Source of the DNA: Wenzhouxiangella sp.
GTDB lineage: Bacteria; Pseudomonadota; Gammaproteobacteria; Xanthomonadales; Wenzhouxiangellaceae
Reading direction: 5' to 3'
Length of the DNA stretch: 49,558 nucleotides
Assembly: GCA_007131235.1 (NCBI GenBank)
Contig: SLQY01000263.1
Location: 1-49,558, forward strand
Within the stretch, counting starts at the first letter, position 1. Each line of letters begins with the position of its first letter. Shown here one piece after another: positions 48,858 through 49,558 of this stretch. Below the pieces are notes generated by a model that saw only the letters and a list, made by a program, of their open reading frames with translations, was not told the origin of the DNA and made no database searches. The translations under genes and the position numbers were made by a program.

Positions 48858-49538
48858 TCAGCCAGCGCCAAAAATCTCGCGTAGCAATGCGGTGGTGCGT
48901 GCTGCCGGGTCGCGGCGAATGCGGCGCTCTTCGTCGGCAAGGGCCTGGAACAGCCCATCCAGCGCGCGCTCGGTGACATAGTCTTCGAGGTTGAAGTCCA
49001 GCGGGCGACCAGTCGGCAGTCGGTTCCAGCGCTCGGCCAGTTCGCGGTAATGTTGATAGGCCTGGACCTGGTCCAGCGCGTTGGCGACGATGGGCTGATA
49101 GCGCCGGGTGAGTGTCGGGCTTGCTGTGTGACGCAGAAACTGGGTGGCGGCATCGTCGTCGCCGTTCAGTATGGCCCGCGCATCGGAGGGTCTGAGTTGA
49201 CGGATGGTCTGGGTGAATACGATCACGGCTTCGCTGGCCGCCTGCTCGGCTGCCCGATTCATGGCCAGTTCCAGCTCATCGAGCTGACGCGAAAGGCCCA
49301 GGCGGCGCAGCTGGCTTGCTGCCGGCTCGATGGCCTCCGGCAGCGGGATTCTCAGCCCGGGGTCGGCAAAGTAACCATCGATGCGTCCGACCCGATCCGC
49401 GGCGCGCTGGCTACCCACCTCCAGCGCCTGCTTGAGCCCAGCCTCAATACGCCCTTCGGCGCCCGAGTCGGCCATACTCCCGGGCCAGTCGTCGATGCTG
49501 GCGCAGCCTTGCAGCAGCGCCAGCAGCATCATGACCAC
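48858..49538 (-). CDS. DUF4197-family lipoprotein-like protein
   Basis: MMLLALLQGC lipobox; IEAGLKQALEVGSQRAADRVGRIDGYFADPGLRIPLPEAIEPAASQLRRLGL, AILNGDDDAATQFLRHTASPTLTRRYQPIV. Confidence 0.88.
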   Translation of the reverse strand: MVMMLLALLQGCASIDDWPGSMADSGAEGRIEAGLKQALEVGSQRAADRVGRIDGYFADPGLRIPLPEAIEPAASQLRRLGLSRQLDELELAMNRAAEQAASEAVIVFTQTIRQLRPSDARAILNGDDDAATQFLRHTASPTLTRRYQPIVANALDQVQAYQHYRELAERWNRLPTGRPLDFNLEDYVTERALDGLFQALADEERRIRRDPAARTTALLREIFGAG

Positions 49539-49558
49539 CAGCAGCCTGGTTGACCGCG

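Overview
The window is a gene-dense, high-GC chromosomal segment, most likely from a free-living gammaproteobacterium. That lineage guess rests on gene content and order (hemA-prfA, lolB-tRNA-Gln-prs, cydABDC) and was not tested. About 43 protein-coding genes and one tRNA-Gln(UUG) are supportable. I see no CRISPR array, prophage, transposase or rRNA operon. Most genes are housekeeping or common accessory families: NAD-GDH, nadK, rimO, cydABDC, prfA, hemA, lolB, prs, peptidases and transporters. Items worth a second look: (1) a run of four consecutive intergenic gaps (nadK to the BtuF-like gene), each carrying a different short-period tandem repeat, two of which fold back on themselves; (2) a four-gene membrane-stress operon (RHH regulator, PspA/IM30, YqiJ-like, flotillin) with a three-half-site candidate operator overlapping its promoter; (3) a cydD reading frame with no canonical start for its conserved N-terminus, with a CTG overlapping the cydB stop as candidate start; (4) a membrane-anchored or secreted DUF151 nuclease domain fused to PDZ; (5) an FHA-EAL fusion; (6) a signal-peptide-less BtuF-like protein in an apparent operon with a DksA-like protein and an MFS transporter; (7) a strong imperfect palindrome in the 314-bp gap between the S9 peptidase and a Crp-like gene. 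I did not see a clear-cut completely new system. The RHH/PspA/flotillin operon and the intergenic repeat series are the best leads.
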